Source of the DNA: a bacterium | GTDB lineage: Bacteria; Omnitrophota; Gorgyraeia; Velamenicoccales; JABMQK01 | Assembly (NCBI GenBank): GCA_013203265.1 | Contig: JABMQK010000118.1 | Coordinates: forward strand, 1 to 13,498 | Direction of reading: 5' to 3' | DNA length: 13,498 nt | In this document: piece after piece, positions 1 through 5,306 of the stretch | How positions within the stretch are numbered: position 1 is the stretch's first letter | Layout: each line of letters begins with the position of its first letter | Translations under genes and position numbers: made by a program | Notes under the pieces: model-generated | Database searches by the model: none | What the model saw: only the letters and a program-made list of their open reading frames with translations | What the model was told of the DNA's origin: nothing

Positions 1-52
1 ACATCTTTTTTGTAAAAGTTTCGGTAGATAATTTTAGAATGGATGGCGATTT

Positions 53-322
53 CTAAGATTTTTCTTTGGATTTTGTTTTTTCCTTAGCGACAGGAGCGGC
101 TTGAGCTTCGGTGGCTTCTGCGGCTTCGGCTTCAGGTTTTTCAGCAGCTTTTTCTTTCTTTACTTTTAATCTAATCATCTTTATTTTAGGTAAACCATAC
201 ACTTTTGATGATTCATCCCATTTACCTTTTTTCTGAAGATGTTTTATTCTTTCCACACGTTTTAAAACTGTTCGCTGCTGTTTTCCTTTTAAAGCAGAAC
301 TTAATGAAGGATGTATTGACAT
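53..322 (-). CDS. Small basic protein (PVC-type) with charged Ala/Glu/Lys tail
   Basis: An 89-residue protein. Residues 1-50 are basic and resemble the short conserved protein that Chlamydiae, Verrucomicrobia and related phyla share (annotated as 'small basic protein'): MSIHPSL at the start, R-x-VLKR-x-ERI at 17-26, KKGKW at 31-35 and VYGLPKIK at 41-48. I recognise this pattern from memory of the family, whose function is not established; a link to RNA or the ribosome is only a suggestion from its charge. Residues 51-89 are a low-complexity tail rich in Ala, Glu and Lys that the usual short members lack. The ATG lies 1 nt after the SPOR gene stop, and AAGGAAG within the end of that gene can serve as ribosome binding site, so the two are probably co-transcribed and translationally coupled. 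Confidence 0.75.
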   Translation of the reverse strand: MSIHPSLSSALKGKQQRTVLKRVERIKHLQKKGKWDESSKVYGLPKIKMIRLKVKKEKAAEKPEAEAAEATEAQAAPVAKEKTKSKEKS

Positions 323-323
323 T

Positions 324-887
324 TTATATCTTCCTTATAAAACAGTCTTTATATGTTTGTCGTAGTTTTTTTAGGTACTTTTTAGCAATTTTTTTATTTG
401 CAAATTTTCCTGTACAAACTTCCATAAAATTACCCTTTGTAATAATGAGAGTGTTGTAACCCTTTTGTTGTAATTTTGTAGTTTCTTTTTTTACATATGA
501 GGAGTTCTTTTTATATGTGGCTACTTGAATTATATATTCACAAGCAATTATTTTATCATTGTTTTCTTTTTTTTCAAGTTCTTTAGAAACAATAGGTGTT
601 AGTGGTATTTTATTATCTCCTAGATTGATTTCGTTAGTAATAGTTTGCATTTTGCTATCAACAAGAAAACGCGATGAGATTTGCTTCTGGGAGATTGACT
701 TTCCATGTTCTACCCCTAGAGCAAAGCTCATTATAATTATGATGATAGAAGAGGCCACCTTTATGCAAGACTGGGTAGGAAATTTGGACTCAGTTGAATT
801 CGGCGGTGAATTTCTATTGGCCCTTATTCCCTTTTTAATCTTTTGGCCTAATTCAAATATCTCTAATTGAATTTGCTTCTGTGACAT
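324..887 (-). CDS. Single-pass membrane protein with C-terminal SPOR domain
   Basis: A 187-residue protein from the ATG at 887. A basic, probably cytoplasmic N-terminus of about 40 residues is followed by a hydrophobic segment at about 42-60 (VASSIIIIIMSFALG). A polar linker leads to a C-terminal domain at about 115-187 with the pattern of SPOR (sporulation-related repeat) domains: YIIQVATYKK, KLQQKGYNT, a short strand and a final helix, KKIAKKYLKKLRQ. SPOR domains bind denuded peptidoglycan glycans, often at division sites, so a cell-wall or division role is likely. An in-frame GTG at 902 is also open, but it lies inside the TATAAT promoter element, so I prefer the ATG at 887, which sits where transcription should begin. 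The gene has no Shine-Dalgarno sequence. The next gene, the small basic protein, starts 1 nt downstream. Confidence 0.75.
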   Translation of the reverse strand: MSQKQIQLEIFELGQKIKKGIRANRNSPPNSTESKFPTQSCIKVASSIIIIIMSFALGVEHGKSISQKQISSRFLVDSKMQTITNEINLGDNKIPLTPIVSKELEKKENNDKIIACEYIIQVATYKKNSSYVKKETTKLQQKGYNTLIITKGNFMEVCTGKFANKKIAKKYLKKLRQTYKDCFIRKI

Positions 888-893
888 GTTTTT

Positions 894-923
894 ATTATAC
901 ACGTTAAATCAAATATTCTTCAA
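894..923 (-). promoter_or_regulatory. Promoter for the SPOR gene, predicted leaderless transcript
   Basis: On the minus strand TTGAAG (923-918) and a perfect TATAAT (899-894) are separated by 18 nt. Only six bases (AAAAAC) lie between TATAAT and the ATG at 887, so a start point about 7 nt after the -10 box would fall on the first base of the start codon. Seen in sequence; the use of this promoter is inferred. Confidence 0.6.
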
Positions 924-982
924 GCTTTTTTTTATTTTTTTCTCGAGTTAATTTTTTATATTATTAGGTAGTATTAATATTT

Positions 983-2152
983 CTATACTTTTTCGTAAGG
1001 ATTAAATAATTTTTCATGTTCATCTAAAACAGACCTATCTGACATCGCAGCGATATAATCGCAAATTATCTCTCGTTTTTTCATTGGTTCATTTTTTATT
1101 TTTTTAAAAATGTCTGCTGGTAGCTGCTTAGGGTTTTCTTTATATGCATTAAATAAATCATTTATAAATCTTTTTGCTTTGCTCGTCATTCTTACGATTC
1201 TTACGTTTTCATAAAGATTTTTTTGCAAAAACCTTCTTGCTTGTTTTCTTTCTGTTTGCATTTCTGAGCTAAACGATATAATACTGTTTTTTAATTTTCT
1301 CACATCTTTTACGGTTTTTATCTTTTTTTCCTTAATTTTCCTTTCAGATTCTTTCAATAAATCAGTAACCTGTTGATTTATTAATTCTCTAATAAGATGG
1401 TATTTCAACATGTCTTTGTTATTATAATTTGCATTTTCTTTTTTAATTTTATTATAAGCTTTATTCCACAAAGGGACCTTCATTAAATCGTCCTCTTTTA
1501 GTATATCAGAGGTTAGTCCATCATCTAAATCATGATTATCATAGGCAATTTCATCTGCGATATCTACTACTTGTGCTTCTAACGTAGGTTGATCATCAAT
1601 GTTAATCTTCGGATCTGAGATTCTTGCAGGGATATCAAATGAGGTTTTATGTTTTATGATACCTTCTCTTACTTCGCATGTTAAATTCAAACCGTTAAAT
1701 TTTGTGTATCTTTTTTCTAATTCAGTTATTATCTTGTAACTGTGATGATTATGATTAAATCCTCCCCGTTTTTTCATTATTTCCTTTAATGTTTCTTCTC
1801 CGGCATGGCCAAAAGGAGCATGTCCTAAATCATGAGCTAAGGCAATTGCTTCGATTAAATCTTCGTTTAAAGATAAGCTTCTTCCAATAGTGCGAGCAAT
1901 TTGAGCAACTTCTAAAGTGTGAGTTAGCCTTGTTCGATAATAATCTCCCTCAAATATCACAAAAACTTGAGTTTTGTATTCTAACTTTCTAAATGCTTCA
2001 CAGTGGATAATCCTATCTCTATCGCGTTGATAAATGGTGCGGAGCGAATGTTCCTCTTCAGGGTGCAGTCTTCCTTTAGAGTTTTTACTGCGCATAGCAT
2101 AAGGAGCTAAAATATTATTTTCTCTTTTTTCTATGTCTTTTCTTGTGTGCAT
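983..2152 (-). CDS. dgt: dGTPase-like HD-domain triphosphohydrolase
   Basis: A 389-residue protein of the deoxyguanosinetriphosphate triphosphohydrolase-like family, which cleaves dNTPs to a deoxynucleoside plus triphosphate in the cytoplasm. The N-terminal family signature is clear: LAPYAMRS (15-22), QRDRDRIIH (42-50), FRKLEYKTQVF (54-64) and YRTRLTHTLEV (72-82). The HD metal site is present: His78, His107-Asp108, HxxxxH at 111-116 and DIADEIAY (197-204). Length fits the family. The start overlaps the end of the HIT gene by 38 bp with no clear Shine-Dalgarno sequence, suggesting translational coupling. It is the last gene of the ATPase-led operon. The substrate cannot be read from sequence: members of this subfamily may use several dNTPs or need dNTP activation. 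Some dGTPases limit phage by emptying the dNTP pool, but most are housekeeping. Confidence 0.92.
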   Translation of the reverse strand: MHTRKDIEKRENNILAPYAMRSKNSKGRLHPEEEHSLRTIYQRDRDRIIHCEAFRKLEYKTQVFVIFEGDYYRTRLTHTLEVAQIARTIGRSLSLNEDLIEAIALAHDLGHAPFGHAGEETLKEIMKKRGGFNHNHHSYKIITELEKRYTKFNGLNLTCEVREGIIKHKTSFDIPARISDPKINIDDQPTLEAQVVDIADEIAYDNHDLDDGLTSDILKEDDLMKVPLWNKAYNKIKKENANYNNKDMLKYHLIRELINQQVTDLLKESERKIKEKKIKTVKDVRKLKNSIISFSSEMQTERKQARRFLQKNLYENVRIVRMTSKAKRFINDLFNAYKENPKQLPADIFKKIKNEPMKKREIICDYIAAMSDRSVLDEHEKLFNPYEKV

Positions 2153-2624
2153 TGGTTAGTTTGTTGTATAAACATTTTAATGATTGCGAGATAACTTTAG
2201 TATTTGTGGCTACCGGCATAAAATTGGTATCTCCTTGCCAGCGAGGAACGACATGGATATGAAGGTGATTATCGATTCCAGCACCGCTGATTCTTCCTAA
2301 ATTAATCCCAATATTGTAACCATCGGGCTTTAGAACTTTATTAATTAGTTTTTTTGTTCTTTTAATCACATCAAATAAATCTAATGCTTCTTCTTTTCTG
2401 AGTTCTTCTAGCTGCTTTAGGTGTCTTATGGGACAGGCCATAAAATGCCCATTATTATAGGGATAGATATTAAGTAGCGAAAAGCTATATTTATTTCTTA
2501 TGATTACGAATAATTTTTTATCTTCTTTTTTATTTTTAGATGACAAACAGAATATGCACTTTTTATTTTTTTGTTTAGCTTTTTGAACATATCTTATTCT
2601 CCAGGGTGCCCAAATTTTTTTCAT
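2115..2624 (-). CDS. HIT family protein, Ap4A phosphorylase-like
   Basis: A 169-residue histidine-triad protein. The catalytic HxHxH is HLHIH at 120-124 followed by VVPRW (125-129). Upstream are NIYPYNNGH (52-60), the P-x-RHL segment (65-69) and GYNIGINLG (102-110). This arrangement, including WAPWR near the start and PRW-x-GD-x-NF after the triad, matches mycobacterial-type Ap4A phosphorylases more than short HINT proteins. These enzymes split diadenosine tetraphosphate, an alarmone-like dinucleotide. CIFC at 23-26 is one half of a possible zinc site; a partner half is not obvious. The last 12 residues are strongly basic and lie largely in the overlap with dgt. The start codon overlaps the upstream phosphoesterase stop as ATGA. 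Exact substrate is inferred. Confidence 0.88.
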   Translation of the reverse strand: MKKIWAPWRIRYVQKAKQKNKKCIFCLSSKNKKEDKKLFVIIRNKYSFSLLNIYPYNNGHFMACPIRHLKQLEELRKEEALDLFDVIKRTKKLINKVLKPDGYNIGINLGRISGAGIDNHLHIHVVPRWQGDTNFMPVATNTKVISQSLKCLYNKLTNAHKKRHRKKRK

Positions 2625-3106
2625 GGCAACCTCACTATTTGAGATTTAATATCATCATTGATTTCAAGTATTCCATATGAGCGATATGGCGAGAATATAG
2701 TATCAGTTGCGCTACCCGGATTAAAAAACAGAATCCCTTCTTTTTTTTCATTAAAAGGAGCATGAGAATGTCCAAATACGATTATATCTAATTTTTGTCC
2801 AAAGGCGTCTTTTATAAAGGAAATTAAGTTTTCCGGATGGCCCCTTCCGTGAATTAAACCGATTTTAAAACTACCCACAGTGATAATTTCTTTTTCTTTT
2901 AGCCTTTCTCTCACCTTTTGATTGTCCATATTGCCATATACTGCCATTACAGGACAGATTTTGTTTAATGTGTCCAAAACATCTGGCGTAATTAAATCTC
3001 CTGCATGTAGAATTAAGTCAGCATCTTTAAAGGCCGAATAGACTTCTTTTGGAATATCAAGAGCTCTTTCCGGAATATGGGTATCAGAAATTACACCTAT
3101 TTTCAT
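2621..3106 (-). CDS. YfcE/MJ0936-type metallophosphoesterase
   Basis: A 161-residue calcineurin-like phosphoesterase of the small single-domain class. The metal-binding motifs are in order: SDTH (7-10), HAGD (34-37), GNMD (58-61), IHGRGH (85-90) and GHSH (112-115), followed by FFNPGSAT (127-134). Relatives of this type hydrolyse phosphodiesters such as bis-pNPP or, in some species, cyclic nucleotides; the natural substrate here is unknown. The ATG follows the ATPase stop codon with no spacer and there is no Shine-Dalgarno sequence, so translation probably depends on re-initiation after the ATPase. Its end overlaps the HIT gene by 4 bp. Confidence 0.9.
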   Translation of the reverse strand: MKIGVISDTHIPERALDIPKEVYSAFKDADLILHAGDLITPDVLDTLNKICPVMAVYGNMDNQKVRERLKEKEIITVGSFKIGLIHGRGHPENLISFIKDAFGQKLDIIVFGHSHAPFNEKKEGILFFNPGSATDTIFSPYRSYGILEINDDIKSQIVRLP

Positions 3107-4738
3107 TTAAATAATTAGACGAGGTTTACTATAAAGATCAAGAAGGGTGTTTAGATGGTCTATGTCCCAGGTAGTTATTTTTGCCTCTTTTGCCAGCAAT
3201 CTCGCATTTATTTCGGTTTTATCCAAACCAATAATTAAACGTCTTGTCGATTTCTCTTTTTTTCTAATTTTATTTGTTTCCCTAATAAATTCACAAACAC
3301 ACTCTTCGGTAATATCCCCATATTTAAAACCAATAAGCCAACTTTCTTCTTCTGAGAGACAAAAGAATCCCCTTTTAATATAATGGCCGTCAAAGTTTAA
3401 AGATTCTATTTCCTTAAATTTAGAAAGAATAATTTTATTTTTTCCTAAACGAACAGAATCATTAGAGAATAAAGAAAATAGATCATAGAGTCTTTGAGAA
3501 ATATCTTTTTTTGACATTTCGATAAATTCGATTAGGGATTGTTCAATCTTGTTCCTGAAAGAGATAACCTGGTCTTCATAATTTTGTGAGAGATTATTTA
3601 TTTTCTCCAAATAGACAAAATTCAACCAAAAGTTAAAGACTCTATCATTTATATTATAAAAAGAACCTGCACGATAGATAGTGTTGGATTCTATTAGGTG
3701 GGCTAATTTTTGATTTATATCGCGATAGTTCTTATGGAGCAAGCTCGATAAGTCTTTGATTCTATTTTTGCCTTGGGCAATTAAGAGCAGCATATTCAGT
3801 ATGTCCGGCTTATTTTTTAAATTAAGCAAATCAATATAATTCTGGAAACGCAAATTTAGGATTCCCCATTGGTTAAACAGGATATTTTCGAGACTATAGA
3901 TAAATATGAATGGTGTGATGTTATCGGAATCTAAGACAAGAGCGTTTTGATAGATGTGTTGCGATATTTTATCCAAATAGAAAGGATGTCCGCCAGTAAA
4001 ATTTATTAGAAAATTTGCGATATCCTGAGGTATATGTATATTTTTTAATCTGTTTTTTACAAGAACATTGCTGCTTCTGTTTTCAAAATGATCTATATCT
4101 AAAATTTCAAAGTTTCCAAAAAGAAGTGATAATTCATCTTGGATAATTTTTTTTGCCTTTGTTTTATGGGAACTGGAAACGATATACATCGTATCTTTCT
4201 GGGCCATTATTTTTTTTCCCAATTCCTGGAAGATATTTCTGATTTTGAGAGATTCGAGGTTCTGAAATTCGTCAAAAATTACAACTATTTTTTGTTTTGT
4301 TTCTTGATTGAGAATTTCCAAAAGAGAAAGCATGTCCCTAAATGTGGCGATATCTAATTTATTCTTTGCTACATTAGATGATAATTCTTCAATTTTAGAT
4401 GCGGTATTGGGTATATGGTGTTTTGATTCCTCTATAAGCCTGTTAAAATTCTCTTTTGGTAGGACAATGCCTTTTGTCTTTAAAAAACTGAACAGGATAG
4501 TGTTAAAGAATCTTTGGATAAAGATATTTGCTATGGGTTGGCTTAGATCAAAGTAAAGTGGGATAATTTCAGAATCAGTAAGATTATCAAAAACAAATTT
4601 GGTAATCCAGGTCTTACCTATTAATTCATCTCCCAGAAGTGCGATATTTTGGCGGTAACCGTCTTTTAAGCCTACGAGGCGCTTATTGATAAGTTTAATT
4701 ACTTCTTCTCTGCCAATAAATTGTTCTTTGATAAACAT
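3107..4738 (-). CDS. Archaeal-type P-loop ATPase with degenerate nuclease-like C-terminus
   Basis: A 543-residue protein beginning with the FIGRE motif (7-11) typical of archaeal-type/STAND-like ATPases. Walker A is GDELIGKT (36-43), Walker B is IVVIFDE (151-157), a sensor-1-like strand is YIVSSS (185-190), and GGHPFYL (249-255) is the lid motif common in this group. A winged-helix-like stretch covers about 310-360. It is followed by YNINDRVFNFWLNFVY (361-376), which matches the linker seen in ATPases carrying a DUF234-type C-terminal domain. Residues about 450-535 look like a restriction-endonuclease-fold domain, but the expected acidic residue two before the lysine is Gly (GFK, 470-472), so it may be catalytically dead. 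The cellular role is unknown. It is the first gene after a strong-looking promoter, with a weak ribosome binding site. Transport, DNA handling and defence sensing are all possible. Confidence 0.75.
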   Translation of the reverse strand: MFIKEQFIGREEVIKLINKRLVGLKDGYRQNIALLGDELIGKTWITKFVFDNLTDSEIIPLYFDLSQPIANIFIQRFFNTILFSFLKTKGIVLPKENFNRLIEESKHHIPNTASKIEELSSNVAKNKLDIATFRDMLSLLEILNQETKQKIVVIFDEFQNLESLKIRNIFQELGKKIMAQKDTMYIVSSSHKTKAKKIIQDELSLLFGNFEILDIDHFENRSSNVLVKNRLKNIHIPQDIANFLINFTGGHPFYLDKISQHIYQNALVLDSDNITPFIFIYSLENILFNQWGILNLRFQNYIDLLNLKNKPDILNMLLLIAQGKNRIKDLSSLLHKNYRDINQKLAHLIESNTIYRAGSFYNINDRVFNFWLNFVYLEKINNLSQNYEDQVISFRNKIEQSLIEFIEMSKKDISQRLYDLFSLFSNDSVRLGKNKIILSKFKEIESLNFDGHYIKRGFFCLSEEESWLIGFKYGDITEECVCEFIRETNKIRKKEKSTRRLIIGLDKTEINARLLAKEAKITTWDIDHLNTLLDLYSKPRLII

Positions 4739-4776
4739 TTTTATTACGCTATAAATAAGGCCTTTGTAGCTTTATG

Positions 4777-4805
4777 ATACTATATCTTTTTTGCGTTATT
4801 GTCAA
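4777..4805 (-). promoter_or_regulatory. Promoter of the ATPase-phosphoesterase-HIT-dgt operon
   Basis: A perfect -35 hexamer TTGACA occupies 4805-4800 on the minus strand. The -10 box is either TAGTAT (4782-4777, 17-nt spacer, four of six consensus bases) or TATAGT (4784-4779, 15-nt spacer, five of six). The ATPase start codon follows about 40 nt downstream. It is the only good promoter I see in front of these four genes. Confidence 0.6.
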
Positions 4806-4818
4806 CAAAAGATATAGT
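4779..4818. promoter_or_regulatory. Perfect 12-bp inverted repeat enclosing the promoter
   Basis: ACTATATCTTTT (4779-4790) and AAAAGATATAGT (4807-4818) are exact reverse complements separated by 16 bp. The spacer holds the -35 TTGACA and the left arm overlaps the -10. The geometry, with 28 bp between arm centres, suggests an operator bound by a dimer on one DNA face or by two dimers. No regulator gene is adjacent. The dyad lacks a following T-tract, so a terminator is unlikely. Confidence 0.6.
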
Positions 4819-4849
4819 TGAAAAACTTCAATATCGAGATCAGTTAAAG

Positions 4850-4879
4850 CCCCCTTTGAATTTTTGTTCTCTAAGCGGG
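4850..4879. repeat. Degenerate second copy of the CCCC/GTTCTCTAA hairpin element
   Basis: This stretch resembles the perfect hairpin at 5029-5061: a run of C, then A-T-rich sequence, then GTTCTCTAA and a G-rich end. GTTCTCTAA is shared exactly, and the bases before it are ATTTTT here and ATTTC there. Its right end overlaps the acceptor end of the tRNA-Gly fragment, and its arms no longer pair well. Confidence 0.4.
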
Positions 4880-4898
4880 CGAGCGGAATCGAACCGCC
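4873..4898 (-). pseudogene. 3' fragment of a tRNA-Gly gene (T arm plus acceptor strand)
   Basis: On the minus strand a full T arm is present: stem GGCGG, loop TTCGATT, stem CCGCT, closed by one G.U pair. It is followed by a 7-nt acceptor strand CGCCCGC and then TT. The matching 5' strand GCGGGCG, the D arm and the anticodon arm are absent upstream, where an unrelated 15-bp hairpin sits instead. The acceptor sequence and discriminator T suggest a glycine tRNA different from the intact one at 5086-5156, with which it differs at several positions. Such isolated 3' tRNA ends are typical scars of site-specific integration, or debris from a tRNA duplication. Confidence 0.6.
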
Positions 4899-4907
4899 AT
4901 ATTTAGC

Positions 4908-4942
4908 TTGGTCCCGCACTTTTATTCAAAGTGTGGGACCAA
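4908..4942. repeat. 15-bp hairpin, family 1 copy A (TCCCGCA / TGTGGGA arms)
   Basis: TTGGTCCCGCACTTT (4908-4922) pairs with AAAGTGTGGGACCAA (4928-4942) around a 5-nt loop. Pairing is complete as + strand RNA with one G.U wobble; on the minus strand that position is an A.C mismatch. No T-run follows, so it is not a standard terminator. It directly abuts the truncated side of the tRNA-Gly fragment. Confidence 0.65.
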
Positions 4943-4969
4943 ATTCAGCCTAATTTGTAGAAAGCATGA

Positions 4970-5003
4970 ATAACTTACGCTCATTTCATTTCGCGTAAGT
5001 TAT
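4970..5003. repeat. Perfect 11-bp inverted repeat
   Basis: ATAACTTACGC (4970-4980) and GCGTAAGTTAT (4993-5003) are exact reverse complements with a 12-nt A/T/C spacer. There is no T-tract after either arm. Function is unknown; it is one of several dyads between the two tRNA-Gly sequences. Confidence 0.6.
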
Positions 5004-5028
5004 GGCCTCATTTAAGAAGTTTATCTTT

Positions 5029-5061
5029 ACCCCGTTAGAAAATTTCGTTCTCTAACGGGGT
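5029..5061. repeat. Perfect 11-bp hairpin downstream of tRNA-Gly
   Basis: ACCCCGTTAGA (5029-5039) pairs exactly with TCTAACGGGGT (5051-5061) around an 11-nt loop. It starts 25 bp past the 3' end of tRNA-Gly. It could end or process the tRNA transcript, but a uridine tract is missing in that direction. A partial copy lies at 4850-4879, beside the tRNA fragment. Confidence 0.55.
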
Positions 5062-5085
5062 TTATATAAGTTATCAATAATCCAT

Positions 5086-5156
5086 AGCGGATGAGGGGAA
5101 TCGAACCCCCGTTATCAGCTTGGGAAGCTGATGTTCTACCATTGAACCACATCCGC
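5086..5156 (-). tRNA. tRNA-Gly(CCC)
   Basis: A complete 71-nt cloverleaf. Acceptor GCGGATG pairs perfectly with CATCCGC. The D stem is GTTC/GAAC. The anticodon stem TCAGC/GCTGA carries the loop TTCCCAA with anticodon CCC, which reads GGG. The variable region is TAAC, and the T stem GGGGG/CCCCT carries the loop TTCGATT. Discriminator base is T, as usual for bacterial glycine tRNA. CCA is not encoded and must be added after transcription. A CCC-anticodon glycine tRNA normally accompanies a TCC species elsewhere in the genome. Confidence 0.95.
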
Positions 5157-5179
5157 AACAGCTTATCAAATAAGCACTT

Positions 5180-5217
5180 CACTTATGGAGCGTGTAATGC
5201 GACATAACCAATAAGTG
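5180..5217. repeat. Imperfect dyad upstream of tRNA-Gly
   Basis: CACTTATGG (5180-5188) and CCAATAAGTG (5208-5217) are reverse complements apart from one extra A. With A+T-rich arms this could be chance, but it sits among clearer dyads. No function is proposed. Confidence 0.3.
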
Positions 5218-5226
5218 CGAATTTAA

Positions 5227-5273
5227 TCCCGCATCATTTTCAAGGTAATTCCGACTCGAAAAATGGTGTGGGA
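5227..5273. repeat. Hairpin, family 1 copy B (TCCCGCA / TGTGGGA arms)
   Basis: TCCCGCATCATTTTC (5227-5241) pairs with GAAAAATGGTGTGGGA (5258-5273) with a single bulged A and two wobble pairs, when read as + strand RNA. The outer arms TCCCGCA and TGTGGGA are identical to those of the hairpin at 4908-4942, including the position of the G.U pair, which suggests a repeat family. It lies between the thiC stop and tRNA-Gly. No T-run follows on the minus strand. Confidence 0.55.
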
Positions 5274-5306
5274 AGAAACTGCGCCGCAATAAAATTACAC
5301 ATTACT

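Noticed and set aside
205..870. Open frames on the + strand opposite the SPOR and small basic protein genes
   Set aside because: They are antisense to genes with recognisable domains, and their translations show no family features; their hydrophobic look comes from A+T-rich sequence.
2115..2152. Frameshift between the HIT gene and dgt because of their 38-bp overlap
   Set aside because: Both proteins are complete at the junction: dgt begins with normal family sequence and the HIT fold ends before its basic tail. A simple overlap explains it.
4873..4942. A second complete tRNA gene upstream of the ATPase
   Set aside because: Only the T arm and 3' acceptor strand exist. No GCGGGCG, D arm or anticodon arm is found in the 130 nt upstream on the minus strand.
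5029..5061. Rho-independent terminator after tRNA-Gly
   Set aside because: The hairpin is strong, but the sequence following it on the minus strand is TAAAGATAAA-like with no T-run. Kept as a hairpin of unknown role.
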